Of a stretch of 64,000 nucleotides of DNA, positions 1-13,111 are shown piece by piece. This DNA comes from Brugia malayi (taxonomy: Eukaryota; Nematoda; Chromadorea; Rhabditida; Onchocercidae): positions 7,230,001 through 7,294,000 of the forward strand of contig NW_025062478.1 in the NCBI RefSeq assembly GCF_000002995.4. The letters are read 5' to 3'. Positions within the stretch are counted from its first letter, which is position 1. Each line of letters begins with the position of its first letter. The translations under genes and the position numbers were made by a program. The notes beneath the pieces were generated by a model. The model did no database searches. It was given only the letters and a program-made list of their open reading frames with translations, and was not told the origin of the DNA.

Positions 1-2088
1 ATGTGGCTGTCTCTAAACGATTAAAAATCCCTCAGTAATGATCAAAAGGATTTTCGGTTCATTTTTTTTTTTTTTTTGTTCACCAAACATGAAAATGAAT
101 TAGAGCCTTGGCGAAGAGGAAATGCTGAATAGTTCTTTATCGCTGTATTTAATATGGAATTTATTAGCATTTAACAAGAAATAATATCTTCTGCACTTAC
201 TTATATAAAATGTTAATTACACTCACATTTAAATAAAAAGCGAAAATAGTGACGGAATTACTAATTTCCTTTCTTATTCACACCCAGCTTCCTGTTTTCT
301 TAAAAATACTTTATTAAATTTTCCAATTATATAAGTTGATTTTTCACTTAAAGTTTTATAGTGTGAAAGGAAGAAATCACTTCAAAAAAGTTTTTTACTT
401 TCTAATATTTATAATAACTTAATTTTGGTGCAGATTCTGCTAATTAGCTCATTAAAAAAATAACTTAATTTTGATGCGGAAAGCTTTAACTAATTAGCTC
501 ATCAGGAAATTTCCTTAAATTCATTTTTTGCCTTAGAAAGCCATTCATTAGTTTAAACGTTTGCGGTCTCAAACTGATTCAAATTGGATTCCCATAAAAT
601 TTTCGGTTGAGCGCTTGAATGCTTTCAATTTTATCCATTCATCTCTAACATTACAGTTGCTTTATTCCTATATAAATTCATCACTGAATATTTTCACTGA
701 AGATTATCAATTTTTATAGCTGAATACTGAATACTTGCCATCAATTTTTGCCCCTTAATTACATCCTTTATCTTTCTTTCCATGTGAAAGTGGCACAACC
801 TCCTCAAAGTAGGCATAATTTCAAAATTGATCTTCGCTAAATTTCATTCATCATCAAATTATACGCAGTTTGAAATATTGTTACAGAATACATTGTAACA
901 AATAATTTATTTTTATTAAAGAACTTCCTTTCACATTTGGATTTTTTTAATTCCAAAGAAATATTTTTTAGTTTTTGAATGAACTTTTAGTAGTATCAGT
1001 GTTTATTAAGAATCAACTTCCAACTTTTTCCTCTTACCTGGAAGTTAAATTTATTTGAAAGGAATAGAATACAGTTTATACATTTTAAAATGACCATCAT
1101 ATCTAGGGATGTAACTGTAGTTTTTCCAAATCAAATGAACTTGTTTAATTGTTTAAAATCAAAAGTATTTTTTCAATTTTATTTTTTTTCCTTTCGATCA
1201 GATTAGAACTAGCAGAACGAATTTTATGTTAATTTACGAACATTTACGAGGGCTATTTAACGCTTCTAAATTCATAGTTGGATTTTGAACTAAAAATTAA
1301 ATATCATTACAAATTTATGGAAAAAAATTTGTGCGAAAATAATTTTCCTCATTTCTGAAAAGATCAACATTTCTGAATTTGTGGATCGAATTATCATAAA
1401 TTTTATAAAGCATACAAAACAGTATGTACTTAATTATTTTCAAGTAAAATTAACAGCACCAATAATGATATAATACCGATTGCAAATACATCCGATCTTG
1501 AAAGTTCTTTAATCTATATTGTTTATCTATTACTTATCAGCACAGAAAAGAATACAATTTTCATTGCACTTGAACTGAGATATCCAACATATCCAGCCAT
1601 TATACTAAAAAAATAAGATCAAATTTCTTCATCGATAGACACATTAAATCTTCCAGTCATTTCGAATTACATTTTAATTAACAAGAACATTATTTTGTAT
1701 GACAGAAAACATGGAGCGAAGGAAAGATGAAATGAGCGGAATTCATTTCAAATCATATGTAAGCAATATTTTTGACATTATTTAAATTGCAATTTAATTC
1801 TTTCTGGTTTCAAATGATTTATGAGATGTTCGAAGCAAGCTATGGCCAAAGATCATCAAGAATTCCTGAATAAATTGAACAAGAAATGCGTTATTTCTCA
1901 ATTAATTTTTTCAAACTGTGAAATGAATATGTAAATAACAAAATCTTTAATAATTCAGAAGCAGTTATGGCGTTCCTTCTATGTATTTTTGTGCATTTTC
2001 AATGTAAAACTGAGCTAAATCGATTATTATTGTTCACTAATTAGTTTCACTGCACCTATTTTCCTTCCCCAATAAAAGTCGCTGTAAA
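1..2088. other. Intergenic/5' flank, no gene seen
   Basis: No reading frame with family resemblance or convincing splice structure was found here on either strand. The right part is presumably promoter and 5' UTR of the G-alpha gene that starts at 2089. The only structure noticed is an imperfect direct repeat of about 40 bp at 415-452 and 461-502, described separately. Confidence 0.6.
415..502. repeat. Imperfect ~40-bp direct repeat, two copies
   Basis: Copy 1 (415-452) and copy 2 (461-502) both begin TAACTTAATTTT and end CTAATTAGCTCAT. The middle is diverged, with a 4-base length difference. It is probably a local duplication in AT-rich non-coding DNA; no function is implied. Confidence 0.6.
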
Positions 2089-5000
2089 ATGGGAATATGT
2101 CAAAGTCAAGAAGAAAAAACGATGGTCGCAAAGAGCAGAGCAATTGATCGAGAAATGATTCAAGGTCGTACTGCACAGCAGAATACTGTAAAATTACTGC
2201 TTTTAGGTTGGTAATTAATTAGATTTTTTTGTAAGGGATTTGAAGAGCGCTGCTTATGTAGATGAATTTTTCGATTAATGCAGACACCCATTAATGATGA
2301 TTAGAGTCATATTGTTCTTAAATGTGAAAGTTTTAAAATGAACCATTTTGCATCACATAAAAATTATAGTTATAATGTGTTTCTGAGAAGTCGTAGAAAT
2401 AAATAAATATTCATTAAAGTATTCGCATTTTATGATATCATGAAATCAATAATTAAAATAGTTTTCAGGACCTGGTGAATGCGGCAAGAGTACAGTTCTT
2501 AAACAAATGAGGTAAGTTGTGAAACGTCCTCTATTATAACCTTTAGCAGAGGACGAAAGTATGACCTTTAATGAGCAAAACTTTAGGTCAAAGATATGTT
2601 TTCTTTTATATGGAGGTAATTTAATTGACTTTAAATTTAAAATTAAGCTCAAAAATTGTTTCTATTATTCAAACCGTTATGTTTTCTTTTTTTTCTTTTT
2701 TTTTGAAAATTTGAGTGTCTTTTTAAATAAAATTATATTATTCAGATTATTACACGCTCATGGATTCACTGATGAGGAAATTAATCAGCAGAAAACAGTG
2801 ATTTACAACAATATAGTACAAGGAATGGCTTCTATTTTAAGAGGCATGAAAAAGCTAAATATTCCATTTGAGAATTCTGAACGAGATGTACGTTTGCAAC
2901 CAAAAAATTTTTCAACTAATTTCATTCCATTGCAAGTTTTGATTTTGCATCAAGAATGGAATTTTTGTAGACACATACTTTGAATTTCAATAAAATAGCC
3001 TTGATCGAACGGAAATAAAAAGGATCAGTATTTTTTTTGTTGTTCTTGATCCAATTTATTTCACAAAAATTCCTAAATCTTAAAAGTTAATTTCTCAGAA
3101 GGTCTTGCAGGCTGATGCTCGCATTGTAATGGACGTCGTTAAATCAGGTAGCGAATCAGAACCTTTGACACCTGCGTTAATTGCGGCGCTGAAAAATTTA
3201 TGGGCTGATAAAGGAGTTTGTAAGGATGCATACGAACGTGGAAATGAATTTCAGATGGCAGAATCTACCGCTTAGTAAATATGACATATCTGATTTGGAT
3301 CATATTTTCCTTCACTTGCAATAGGCTTTTCTTCAAGTGTATTAGGACTAAGACCAGAGATCAATGGTGTTTGAGGATGTGCAAAATAAATCGAAGGATA
3401 CATTAACTGATATTGACGTATAAATGAAGTCGATATTAATATAGTAGTTTAGTGAAAACTAACACGTACTCACATGTTTATAATTTAATGTTTCAGTGAT
3501 TCTATTATCAATACAAATAAATAATCAAAGCTTTGCACGGTATTTTAAAAGTTGACAAATCTGTTGCTAAAAATGAAAACAAATATATGCAAGCAATTCT
3601 GCAAAAACGTTTTCGAAGATGATTGTTTTACAGTTTTCTGGATTCTGTGGATCGAGTTTCATTTCCGGGCTACAAACCCACCGAACAAGATATTTTACTT
3701 AGTCGAATTAAGACAACAGGCATTGTGGAAGTGAAATTCAAAATGAAAAATGTTGATTTTCGGTATAACTTTCTTCCACAAATTTCATTTTTCAAGTGTT
3801 TCCATGCCAGCCGTTTACACCTTTTTCTTTTTTTTTTTTTTTTTTTCATTTAATTACATAGTAGCTTTTTTGTTTAGCTTCAAGAACTGAATAATATATT
3901 TGAACCTCTCCTTTTATCGTTTTTTATAGTAAACAATATTTGAAATGCAAAAAAATTAGATAAATTTCTTTCAAAATTTGGATCAGAAGAAAAAATTGCT
4001 CATTAATCTTCTAGTTTTTTTTTTTTTATGTTCTTTATGTTTTCAAAACTTTTTTTCATTGATTTGTTAGAATAATTTTCAGAATTTTTGACGTTGGCGG
4101 ACAGCGCTCGGAGCGTAAGAAATGGATTCATTGCTTTGAAGATGTCAATGCAATTATATTCATTGCAGCAATTAGTCAGTATGATCAAGTGCTTTTTGAG
4201 GACGAAACTACGGTAATTGTTCTTCGTCTTTCATAAAAGTTCCCACTATTTTTTTATATTAATTAATTTTTTGCTAGATATCAGCATCTTCTAATTATGA
4301 TAACTTTTATTTCCTTTAATGTGTATAAAATCTGAATTTCTTTTTTTTTCTTTTTTGTGCAGTGTTTTTAGGAGCAAATATATCAAAACGTTTATTTTCA
4401 TTAACAGAACAAATTATCAAATTAAACCAAAATTCATTTATAACAAGCAAAATAATTTGATCAGTTACTTTAATAATTAGATAAAATAGTATATATGGAA
4501 AAGAATGTATTGCAGAAATATTTCTTCGCAGCAGTAGATTTCCATAATTATTCTTTTCTAAACAAATGACACCAAATCTCTGCAAAATTATAATGACCCG
4601 TTCACATTAACCAACTCAATTCCTGCACTGAATGAGAAGTTGCAAATTAAATTCAGCAACAAAAAAAAAAAAATACCAACTAGAATAAAGAAATATGCTA
4701 TCAGGGATTGACACAATAAATTAATTTGTAGTACTAGTTAGGCAAAATTAGTCTCATTCAGACAATATTTTATGCATAACTTCGGAAGAGATCGTAGTTA
4801 TGAATAAAAATTTAATTTAATTATTCTATAGCTATAAAAATCAAAAATCTCGATATAGTTATGCAAAGGAATGATGATGTGTAACATTACACATTCATCG
4901 ATTCACTGAAATGGTTTTTACGGTTCGATTATAATTTTAAATGAAAATCGACTTTCACACTTCTTTCTCTTTGTATTCTCAAAAAAAAAAAAAAATCGAA

Positions 5001-6670
5001 GAGAGGAGATAAGAAGGAATCATAGATATTTTTCTTCTTTTTGACAAATTTGAATCTGAAATTCTATTCCATAGTAAAACAATCATCAAATATTCCGAAT
5101 TCCGAATAGTTTGTCAATGATATTTTGAATTATTGAATTCTTCGTAATAATAAAAGTTCCTTAGTAATAGTCATATGCTAATACTTCTTTGATTAAATAT
5201 GCATCAAGTTGTTTTATCATGCGTCCGTGATAAAACAATCATCTCAAAGTCATTTCTTATTTGATCAAAATTATATCATGGAAATATAACAGAGATGTAT
5301 GATACATGTTTTTAGCAAAATCGATTAACCTAAAACTGTAAAGTTTTCTTTCTTACTTTGCTTCAGTTTTTCTACTGTACTGTTTTTATGACAAACCTTC
5401 AGTTCTTCTACTATATTGTTTTTATGACGAATTTTATTTTAATTATTTGTTATTTAAATATCGCAATTTGTCACTTTGTGTGCACTCCCACATTTTTATT
5501 TTTTGTTACTCATTAAAAAATTTTTTAAGTTTTTATTTGCTAGCCTAATTTTGTTAGCCTTCCATGTTATTAGACGATAATTTATATTTCAGTTTAGTCT
5601 TTCTCTTACCACTTATTAATCATAAAACGTTGCGCAGACCGAAGTTCAAGCTTGAAACTAACACTGGTATCTGACACTTCTAAATCTAGAGCATCATTAT
5701 TTTATCATTGAAAGTTATTTGATAATTAAATAATGCCAGCTTCGGAGCATATAAAAATGGTGATAACAGTTATATTTCGAAATAGACGATCTAAATAATT
5801 GAACTTAGACTGCTTACTTTAATTTTTAGCTTTGTGAAATTCTTTTTTCTTCCTCTGACTAATAGATGGCAAGAAGACAATAAAATGAACAATCAATTTT
5901 TTCCTTTTTTTCTCTCTGTTTTTTTATAATAAATAATTCTGGCGGTCAGTCATAAAATAGTGTGTATTGATGGCTTAATAATTGATCAAGGTTTTTCTAA
6001 TATCATAGACATTTCTTTTCATCCAGAATCGCATGGTCGAAAGTTTACGATTATTTGAATCGATATGTAATAGTCGGTGGTTTATCAATACATCAATAAT
6101 TCTGTTCCTGAACAAAAAAGATTTATTTGCTGAGAAGATTAAACGGGTTTCGATCAAAATTGCTTTTCCCGAGTATAACGGTTTGTTTAGTCCACTTAGT
6201 ATTTAAATCCAAATTTTTGGAATGAAGTATATCAAATTGACTTTTTGCTTTTCTCAACAGATTATCCACTTGAAAGAACACGAACAAGCTGAATTAAGAG
6301 TAATTAAGGAAATCTTTTTCAAGTAATTTCATAATTTCATTTCAGTACAGCTGCTAATTTTTGATTTGACTGAACTTGTCGTTTGATTGAAGGAACTTTG
6401 AATTGAGAAGAAAAAATTGTAAAGAATTCGGAGAGTATTGTAAAGAACATAGATTAAAAACCATTACAAATCTTGTTTAAAGGTCCGCAAACCTATGATG
6501 ACTCGGTACGATTTATCGAAGAGAAGTTCGAGGCTCTAAATGCAAATCCAGAAAAAACGATTTACACACATCAAACATGTGCGACAGATACGAATCAAGT
6601 GCAAATGATTTTGGACAGTGTTATCGATATGGTCATTCAGGCCAATTTGCGAGGATGTGGACTGTACTGA
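2089..6670 (+). CDS. Heterotrimeric G-protein alpha subunit, Gi/o class
   Basis: GTP-binding alpha subunit that couples 7-TM receptors to effectors at the plasma membrane. Exons: 2089-2206, 2469-2511, 2746-2887, 3111-3274 (alternative in-frame acceptor 3099), 3634-3762, 4083-4212, 6027-6180, 6483-6670. All phases agree and give 355 aa, the usual family length (359 aa with acceptor 3099). Start MGICQSQEE supplies Gly2 for myristoylation and Cys4 as a palmitoylation candidate. G motifs: P-loop GPGECGKST at residues 40-48, SRIKTTG with the GTPase Arg at 180, [12 protein letters not shown] with Gln206, FLNKKDL, and TCATDT. The C-terminus is RGCGLY, with the Cys at -4 that pertussis toxin modifies in Gi/o proteins. 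From memory, the last two exons resemble nematode-specific GPA proteins (gpa-4-like) more than goa-1; the exact orthologue is unsure. The odd feature is the P-loop, Pro for Ala and Cys for Ser. The donor after exon 1 (G|GTTGGT) is weak but is the only one that keeps frame. The 1.8-kb intron 4213-6026 holds no further exon that I can see. Confidence 0.93.
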
Positions 6671-7326
6671 ACCTCCTCGTTTACCATCTCACCATCAGTA
6701 CTACATTATCATGTCACTTCGCCTGCACTTCTAATTAGCATGCGACACTCACCTGTCCTAAACTTTTCATTTTCATCGTTATACACTTCATTGTTTGCAT
6801 AACATTTTTTATTCCTTCCTCATATTGTAACATCAATTTTTCTTCCATCTTTTAAAGACTTCTTCCAAAGCCGCTTTATTTCTCTTCTATCATTTCACTA
6901 CTCACTCATTTACGGTGAAAATACTCCCACAGTTCAGCGCTTTTGTAATAGAGTTGAAAGAACTGACCTCCCCTCTCACTCATACTTCCCACCAGCAACA
7001 GCTTCAATTCTATATTTTCAAGACTGTTGACACATATTGAAGACTGATTCTGCGATCGCCTGTTTATTATACAGTCCTTCGTTGAAACAATGAGCTCACT
7101 GGCTAGCGGAACAAGATTCGATGAAAAATTCCCATTCTACTTCAGATCTGAATGATGTCGAGTAAATTCTAGTTTATTTAATTCCTGATTTTCCCGAGAT
7201 GCCTCAGCAATAACAAAAGCTAATAGAAATGTTTATCTTTCCTGGAGCGTAAACTTAGAACAGCTATTTAGCAACAAGTTCCCTGTTATCCTAAAATACT
7301 GAAGTCTGCACTGTAATGTAGGCATG
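6671..7326. other. Convergent intergenic interval / 3' UTRs
   Basis: This interval lies between the stop of the G-alpha gene (+) and the stop of the CX-like membrane protein gene (-), so it should hold both 3' UTRs. It is less AT-rich at 6671-7100 than most non-coding DNA here. No gene is supported. Confidence 0.6.
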
Positions 7327-9240
7327 CTATACTATGAAGTGTGCCTTTTCTGGATCTTCTATGATTTGCGCAGAATTCTCCTCAGAAACTGTCAGCACTG
7401 ATTCGTTGTCTATCTTACATTGTCGCCATCGACGATACAGTTCAGGAATGATCAACAGACTAGCAAAAACTGATGCCGCAGCAATTAGTTCATAAAAATC
7501 TGGCCCGAGTAACGGCCATGGATCTCTATAAATTATGTGTATTGCTTCATGTTACCATATTTTCACAAAGAAATCAAACTTACAAAGTTAAATTAAGAAA
7601 AAGCGGAACTGAAAAACGAAACAAAAGCGAAAACAAAGGCGAAACTAAACAAAAGAGAAATTAATAAATGATAATCTGGTTATGAGACTTTAACCAACGA
7701 TTTTTTTTTTCAGAACTTCCCTGTTCTAAAGAAGAAAAAGATATTTGTAAATCAGATTCCCGAACTGATCTATGACCGTTATCCCGCTATGGTTATTTTT
7801 CTAGATTTTGCTCGAAACTAAATGAAAAAAATTTGTGGGTGATCTTAGGAAGTTTACCTGTAGTAATGCTGGCAGCATTCCGCACCACAACACCAAGCGT
7901 AGGATGGACATATCCAATAAATATGATTCACTGGCTTTTCTGAATCCTCGATAAAAATATTGCTTAGTTCCTGTAATCACAAGTGTTCTTAGATTTACTT
8001 ATTTCGTTTTTTAATTCTAGTGCTTTTTTACTTTTAGTTGCCAGTACTACCAAACGCAACATTGTCGACCTCTAACTACCACAGTTAACGTATTGGTTAA
8101 AATTAATCCATAGGACTACTCCATCTAAAATAGTAATTCCATATTTTTGTGAATTAATTGTTTTAAATATGCGATATCTTTTATCAATTCCTCATGAGAA
8201 AATATTGTTTGGGAGGAATCGTGATATCTATAGCATTTGTTCAAAAATTTTTTAACTTTTTTCGATTGCTAAGAGCAATTGCAATTTTATATTGTTGAAA
8301 ATCAATAACAAATTAGGAGTTAAGACTTGAATTTTGAATATATTAGCTTATTTATTAATTTTTGAGATTTTTTACTTTCCACTATTCGAGTTTGTTTTTC
8401 CCCTCATGTCTACCTAGATGCCTGACTGTTATTTCTAGAAATGTCGTGCTTACGTCAAGACTAACTATATCTTCATCAGTAGTAACCTTTAATTGAAACT
8501 ACTGTAATATGATCAACGTGCAGGTTGCTTTATTTATTCCATTCCACTTGCATTTTTAATTTTTCATCATTTTTTTCCTCAGTCACATGTATTGTCGTAT
8601 TAATCTGCTATATGTGGAATATTAACTATAAAAGTAAGTTCAGTTTTAATTCCATGACAATGTGAGCAAAGAGGTCACCTTAATCTCGAAGACTTTTAAG
8701 TGGCATAATTTTCCCGTTTTGGGCGGTTCAGTGACATTTTCATAAGCATGTAATTGATATTTAAGATCATAATGACCAACTGGAATATTGCCATTACTTA
8801 ATATGATCCTTAGCGAGTCATTTCTTGCAACACCGGCTGATCGTAGATAATCGCGTAATTTTCTATAACAGAACCAATGCTTCCACGGCGTATAGTAAGT
8901 GAAATATGAAACGTTGACTTCATCTGAGAGCGAAATCACCTTGAAATTCTCGGTATGGATTAAGAATGAATGATTATGAAAATCATAGGTATCCATTCCT
9001 TCTCATTTTAACTTTTTTTTTTTTAAGTATAACAAAATAATGTTTTAGAAGTTCCAAGAAAAGATCAAAAACATGCTATGCGTTTGATTTTGAATTAAAG
9101 AAGCAACAGTCCAGTTGTTTAGTTAATGATATTTTTGGAGTGGTTATGGAGCTACCAAACTGTCTCAAATTATGCTTATTACAAAACTTACAAAAAACTA
9201 CTGTGAGCAGAAAAATCACTTTGATCATAATACATGCCAT
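7327..9240 (-). CDS. Small secreted/type I membrane protein with CX-like cysteine module
   Basis: Four exons on the minus strand: 9240-9192 (signal peptide, MACIMIKVIFLLTVVF), 8923-8679, 7970-7858, 7525-7327. The phases are 1, 0 and 2 and all agree, giving 201 aa. The ectodomain has three N-glycosylation sequons (NVS, NDS, NVT). It is followed by the Cys cluster YWICPSYAWCCGAECCQHYY, then a hydrophobic stretch (around LIAAASVFASLLII) and a basic YRRWR stop-transfer. An acidic cytoplasmic tail of about 40 residues ends HFIV. The W-C-CCG-CC-YY pattern next to a membrane segment resembles the nematode CX module (Pfam family of unknown function). This assignment is from memory and moderate. An in-frame upstream ATG at 9294 would add 18 residues ahead of the signal; the later ATG gives the cleaner signal peptide. 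No function is known to me. Confidence 0.75.
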
Positions 9241-12200
9241 TTCCAAACGTAGAATAAAATTTGCTCGGATTTGTTCCTCCTCTGACGAATTCAATTGCAG
9301 AAAGCAACATTGTTAGAAGTGTGTGATCCGAATTCATCACCTGGAAGATGATTTTTCAATAAACAAATCATTTAACGCAATATCAAATTCATCGCTCTCA
9401 GTTTGTTCACTTCTCTAAAACATCTAACGCATATTTTCCTTCATATATTAGGATAGCAAAAAGTCGATTTGTTTAAAAATTTTTTAATAAAATGCTTAAT
9501 CAGCAAAGACAACAACACGTCGATGATATCACTGGCTGAAGACAAACTCACATATTTAATCGTTGGCTTCGAAAAACGAAAATAATGGTTATGCTTAAAA
9601 CATTTGCATATCAGAATAAAATAAATATTCCGTTTATGAGATTGCATGATGAAAATGAATAACGAAAGGTTTTAGAAAATGAGAAGCTGAGACTTCTTCT
9701 TTTTATTAATGCATGTAACCAAGCTTTAATGCAATCCTTTATCGACAAAAAAGGAATTTTCTTTAAAAAAGTCCCAGTTTTTTAATTTTATTCAGCACGC
9801 GACTTTTTTTTGAAATGCATTGATAATTAAAAAGTTGAGAGTGTGTAATTTAATGATTGTTGAAGAGAATGGAACACATAGTTATGAACATACTGTAAAA
9901 AGGTGGCAATAAATGGCGCGTGAAATGACAATTCTGAATAATAAAGATTTTTTTAATTTCGCTAAAAGAGATATTTTCGTTCTTGAACAATTTCTGCTAT
10001 TATTTTTTATATTGATATTGTCGCATTTCCTGTCCAAAGATATTTAATCTAAGTTAATGGCATTCAGAATTTTATAAGTGTTAAGATCAAACCAATTAGT
10101 TTAATACCTAAACTTTCTCGAACTTCCTAAATTTAACCTCTAAATTACAAAAAAATTCTTTTGTCTATAAATAATGAGCACTGTATCTTCAAATGTCTAT
10201 TTTTTTGTACATTTATTTTATCGTTTGAAGTAGCTCAAAAAACGCATTTCTAAGCTAAGTTACTCTTCTTCTAATCGTAAAAAAAATGAATAGAATTTTC
10301 GTTTTTTGACCTTAAAACCAGAAGACTATACACAATATTAAATCATTTCTGTAATAACATAACTTTTCATTTGATGACGAAATTAAACAAGAAAATTAAT
10401 TGAAAAATTTCATTATCTGAACAGTTCATGCTTAGTGCATTACATTAAACTATACATTACTGCTGAAGGACGAATGATTACATAAAACAAGGAAAAAATT
10501 GAATGTTTTTGTATTAGTGCTCCTCAGATATTTTACAACATTTTAGCGGTATAATAATTCATTCCGGTAATAATTCTTGAACTGCTTCTTAAATTGTGAA
10601 AGACAAAAAGTTCACAATCACTTGCCAACTGGAACAGAAATACGGAAATTAAAATCTAATAAACATTTTCTCCTTACCTTCATGTTCTGTGGAAAAGAAC
10701 AAAACATTCATTTGAAAAAAACAGTCTTCAAATTTCTTCTATTTTCCATTCCTTCGACCAAAAATGTGTAAAATTGGATTACATATCTCATAAAACTTCA
10801 TTAAAATTATTTTAATGTAATTTCGTGCTGGGAACAATTAGTTAAACTTATACTAACTGTTTCCTTTAAGGTGTCCAATTAAATTAAATAAGCAGTAAGT
10901 CAATGTTTAGATGTACAAATTTAATTTTGTGAAAAAATGTAGGACTATATAGTTGAAGATTTTCGATGACTCAGAATTGTCGCAGAGAACTGAAAATTTT
11001 AATGTGAAAGTGCAAAAAAATGTCAATTTAGACTTTTCTTTTTTAAACAGTAATAATTGTTGCGAAACTGTGATTCATACAAATCAAACGCTACCAAAGT
11101 ATCTGTTTCAAGATAGAGTAATTCAATAAACGTTTCCCATTTTTAATTAATCGCAATTATCATAATAATCGTAACGGTAGCACAACATTTGTCTCTTTGG
11201 ACAATTGTTCCTCTTTGCTAGCAATTATTCAAAGCAGATTCTAGTTAACTGTATGCCGTCCTTAAATTTTTGTAGATTTTACGCAAGGACTTTCATTTGT
11301 GAAATAAATAGCAGTCCACAAATATCTATTCAAGAAAGTATTTGGAAAAAAAGAAAAAAATTAAGGTTGATATTTGTGGGAAAATAGCTGAAGAGAAAAG
11401 GAAGTGGGAAAAAAGAGCAAATCAATGGGTTAAATGATTTGAATTTAAATTCATCAACCTCACTGCAGTATAAACCTATAATTTTAGAAATTCAAGAGAT
11501 AAAAGAAAATTAATTTTCATAGAAATAAGAAAATTTAGCAATCCACCGGTGGGAAAATTGCCATTTTTAGCACAATGATCGCTTGAAGAATATGAAATAT
11601 TTTATTTGCCAATGGGTGAAATTGAATTAATTGGCTTGAAATGTTGAAATACCTTTGTTTCAATGTACACATGGACATCAAACAATTTCATTCATAAAAG
11701 ATAGATTTATAATGACTTGCCTTTTCGTCATTGTTCTTCAGAGATAGATATAATAATCTCTTTTGAAACAGTTTACACTTTTTATATTCGATTGATGGGA
11801 ATCATTTCAAAGTTTTGTTTTAAACTTTCAGCACAACTGAAGTGGTAGAATTCCTAAACGAAATTTTATTGAAATATCCAAACTGCTCTAAGTGATTGAT
11901 TCACGAGATACATGTGATGTTGCAAATTTATAAGAAATGAATACAAGTCAACAGCATCAGCATCAGCCCACTGACCATTACTATCGAATGATGTGACACT
12001 TCAGCATTCATTTCCAGCGAAAAACAATACAGTCCAAAAACTTTTAAAGTAATCGACGAAAAACGAGATATTTTGATTTATCGTATTTTTAACCGGGATA
12101 GATACGAAAACAGGTGGATTACGGAGGACAAAATTTGAAGTTAGGAGAAGTAATAGATGACGACAACGATAAAACAAGTTTGTCTGTGCGGAGCAGATGA

Positions 12201-13111
12201 ACTGATTGATCTCCAAACAGAAGGAATACAGTCTTTCGATAGAGTTCAAAAATGAGAACAATCTGAACTCCTCATGTCTGCAATCGTTATATTTCTTATT
12301 TTAATTTTATTACGGCTCTCATTCGCTTAATATAATTCTGCAAACTACACCAACGATCAATTTTATTATTCATTGTCACCAAATATCTAAAGCAACAGCA
12401 ATGCATTGCCAGTTTTTGGAAATGAATGCATGCAACAACTCATGAAAGTGAGTTCGATCGAAATCACTTTCATTGCTAAAAATTATTGTCAATCTTAATT
12501 CAAATAGTACAACAAAGCTGAGTGATAATATATTAATATATAATATATATATATATATATATAAAATAGAGAAAATTCACCCGTGGGAGCACTACAAGCA
12601 AAATTTTATCAACAATGAACTGAAATAGCTGCTTATTTCGAAAGCAAACTAAATAGTTGTTAAAAATAAAGTAAACTGAATCAATGATAAAAGGACTATC
12701 TCTTCAACTCAAAAAAAATAATATTTTAAAAAGCTATTGTTTTTAAAAAAAAACCATGATTATTGCTATCTGAAGAAACTCCATGAGAAAGTAAGTTTAT
12801 ATAGTTATAATGAAATAAACAACCAGTTACTGTTATTAAGATTTGATAGAAATAAATCCTAGCAGTAGAATGAAAAACTTTCTTGCTTTTGCATTCAAAA
12901 CTATTTTGATGGGAATTATTTATTCTACTCTATAATTGCCGCTACTGGAGAAAACATTATAAAAAAGTAAAGAAAACATCTGTGATGTGGTAAGCTTCTG
13001 TGACAATAGCGCTTTGTTTCAAGTAATAAAAATGAAGATTTAATTCATAATTTAGTATTATTAACTAGGCAAAAGGCAAGAATATTCAATATTTGTGGTT
13101 GGAAATTCAAT
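9241..13111. other. 3.9-kb intergenic interval, no gene seen
   Basis: AT-rich DNA between two minus-strand genes. The short open frames here have no recognisable motif, no matching splice partners and no codon pattern like the real exons. It contains an (AT)n tract near 12.54 kb. It presumably carries the promoter of the CX-like gene (right of 9240) and the 3' UTR of the acyl-CoA synthetase (left of 13112). Confidence 0.55.
12525..12564. repeat. (TA)n microsatellite
   Basis: A run of alternating T and A, with a pure core of about 20 bases at 12543-12562, embedded in AT-rich intergenic DNA. Confidence 0.85.
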
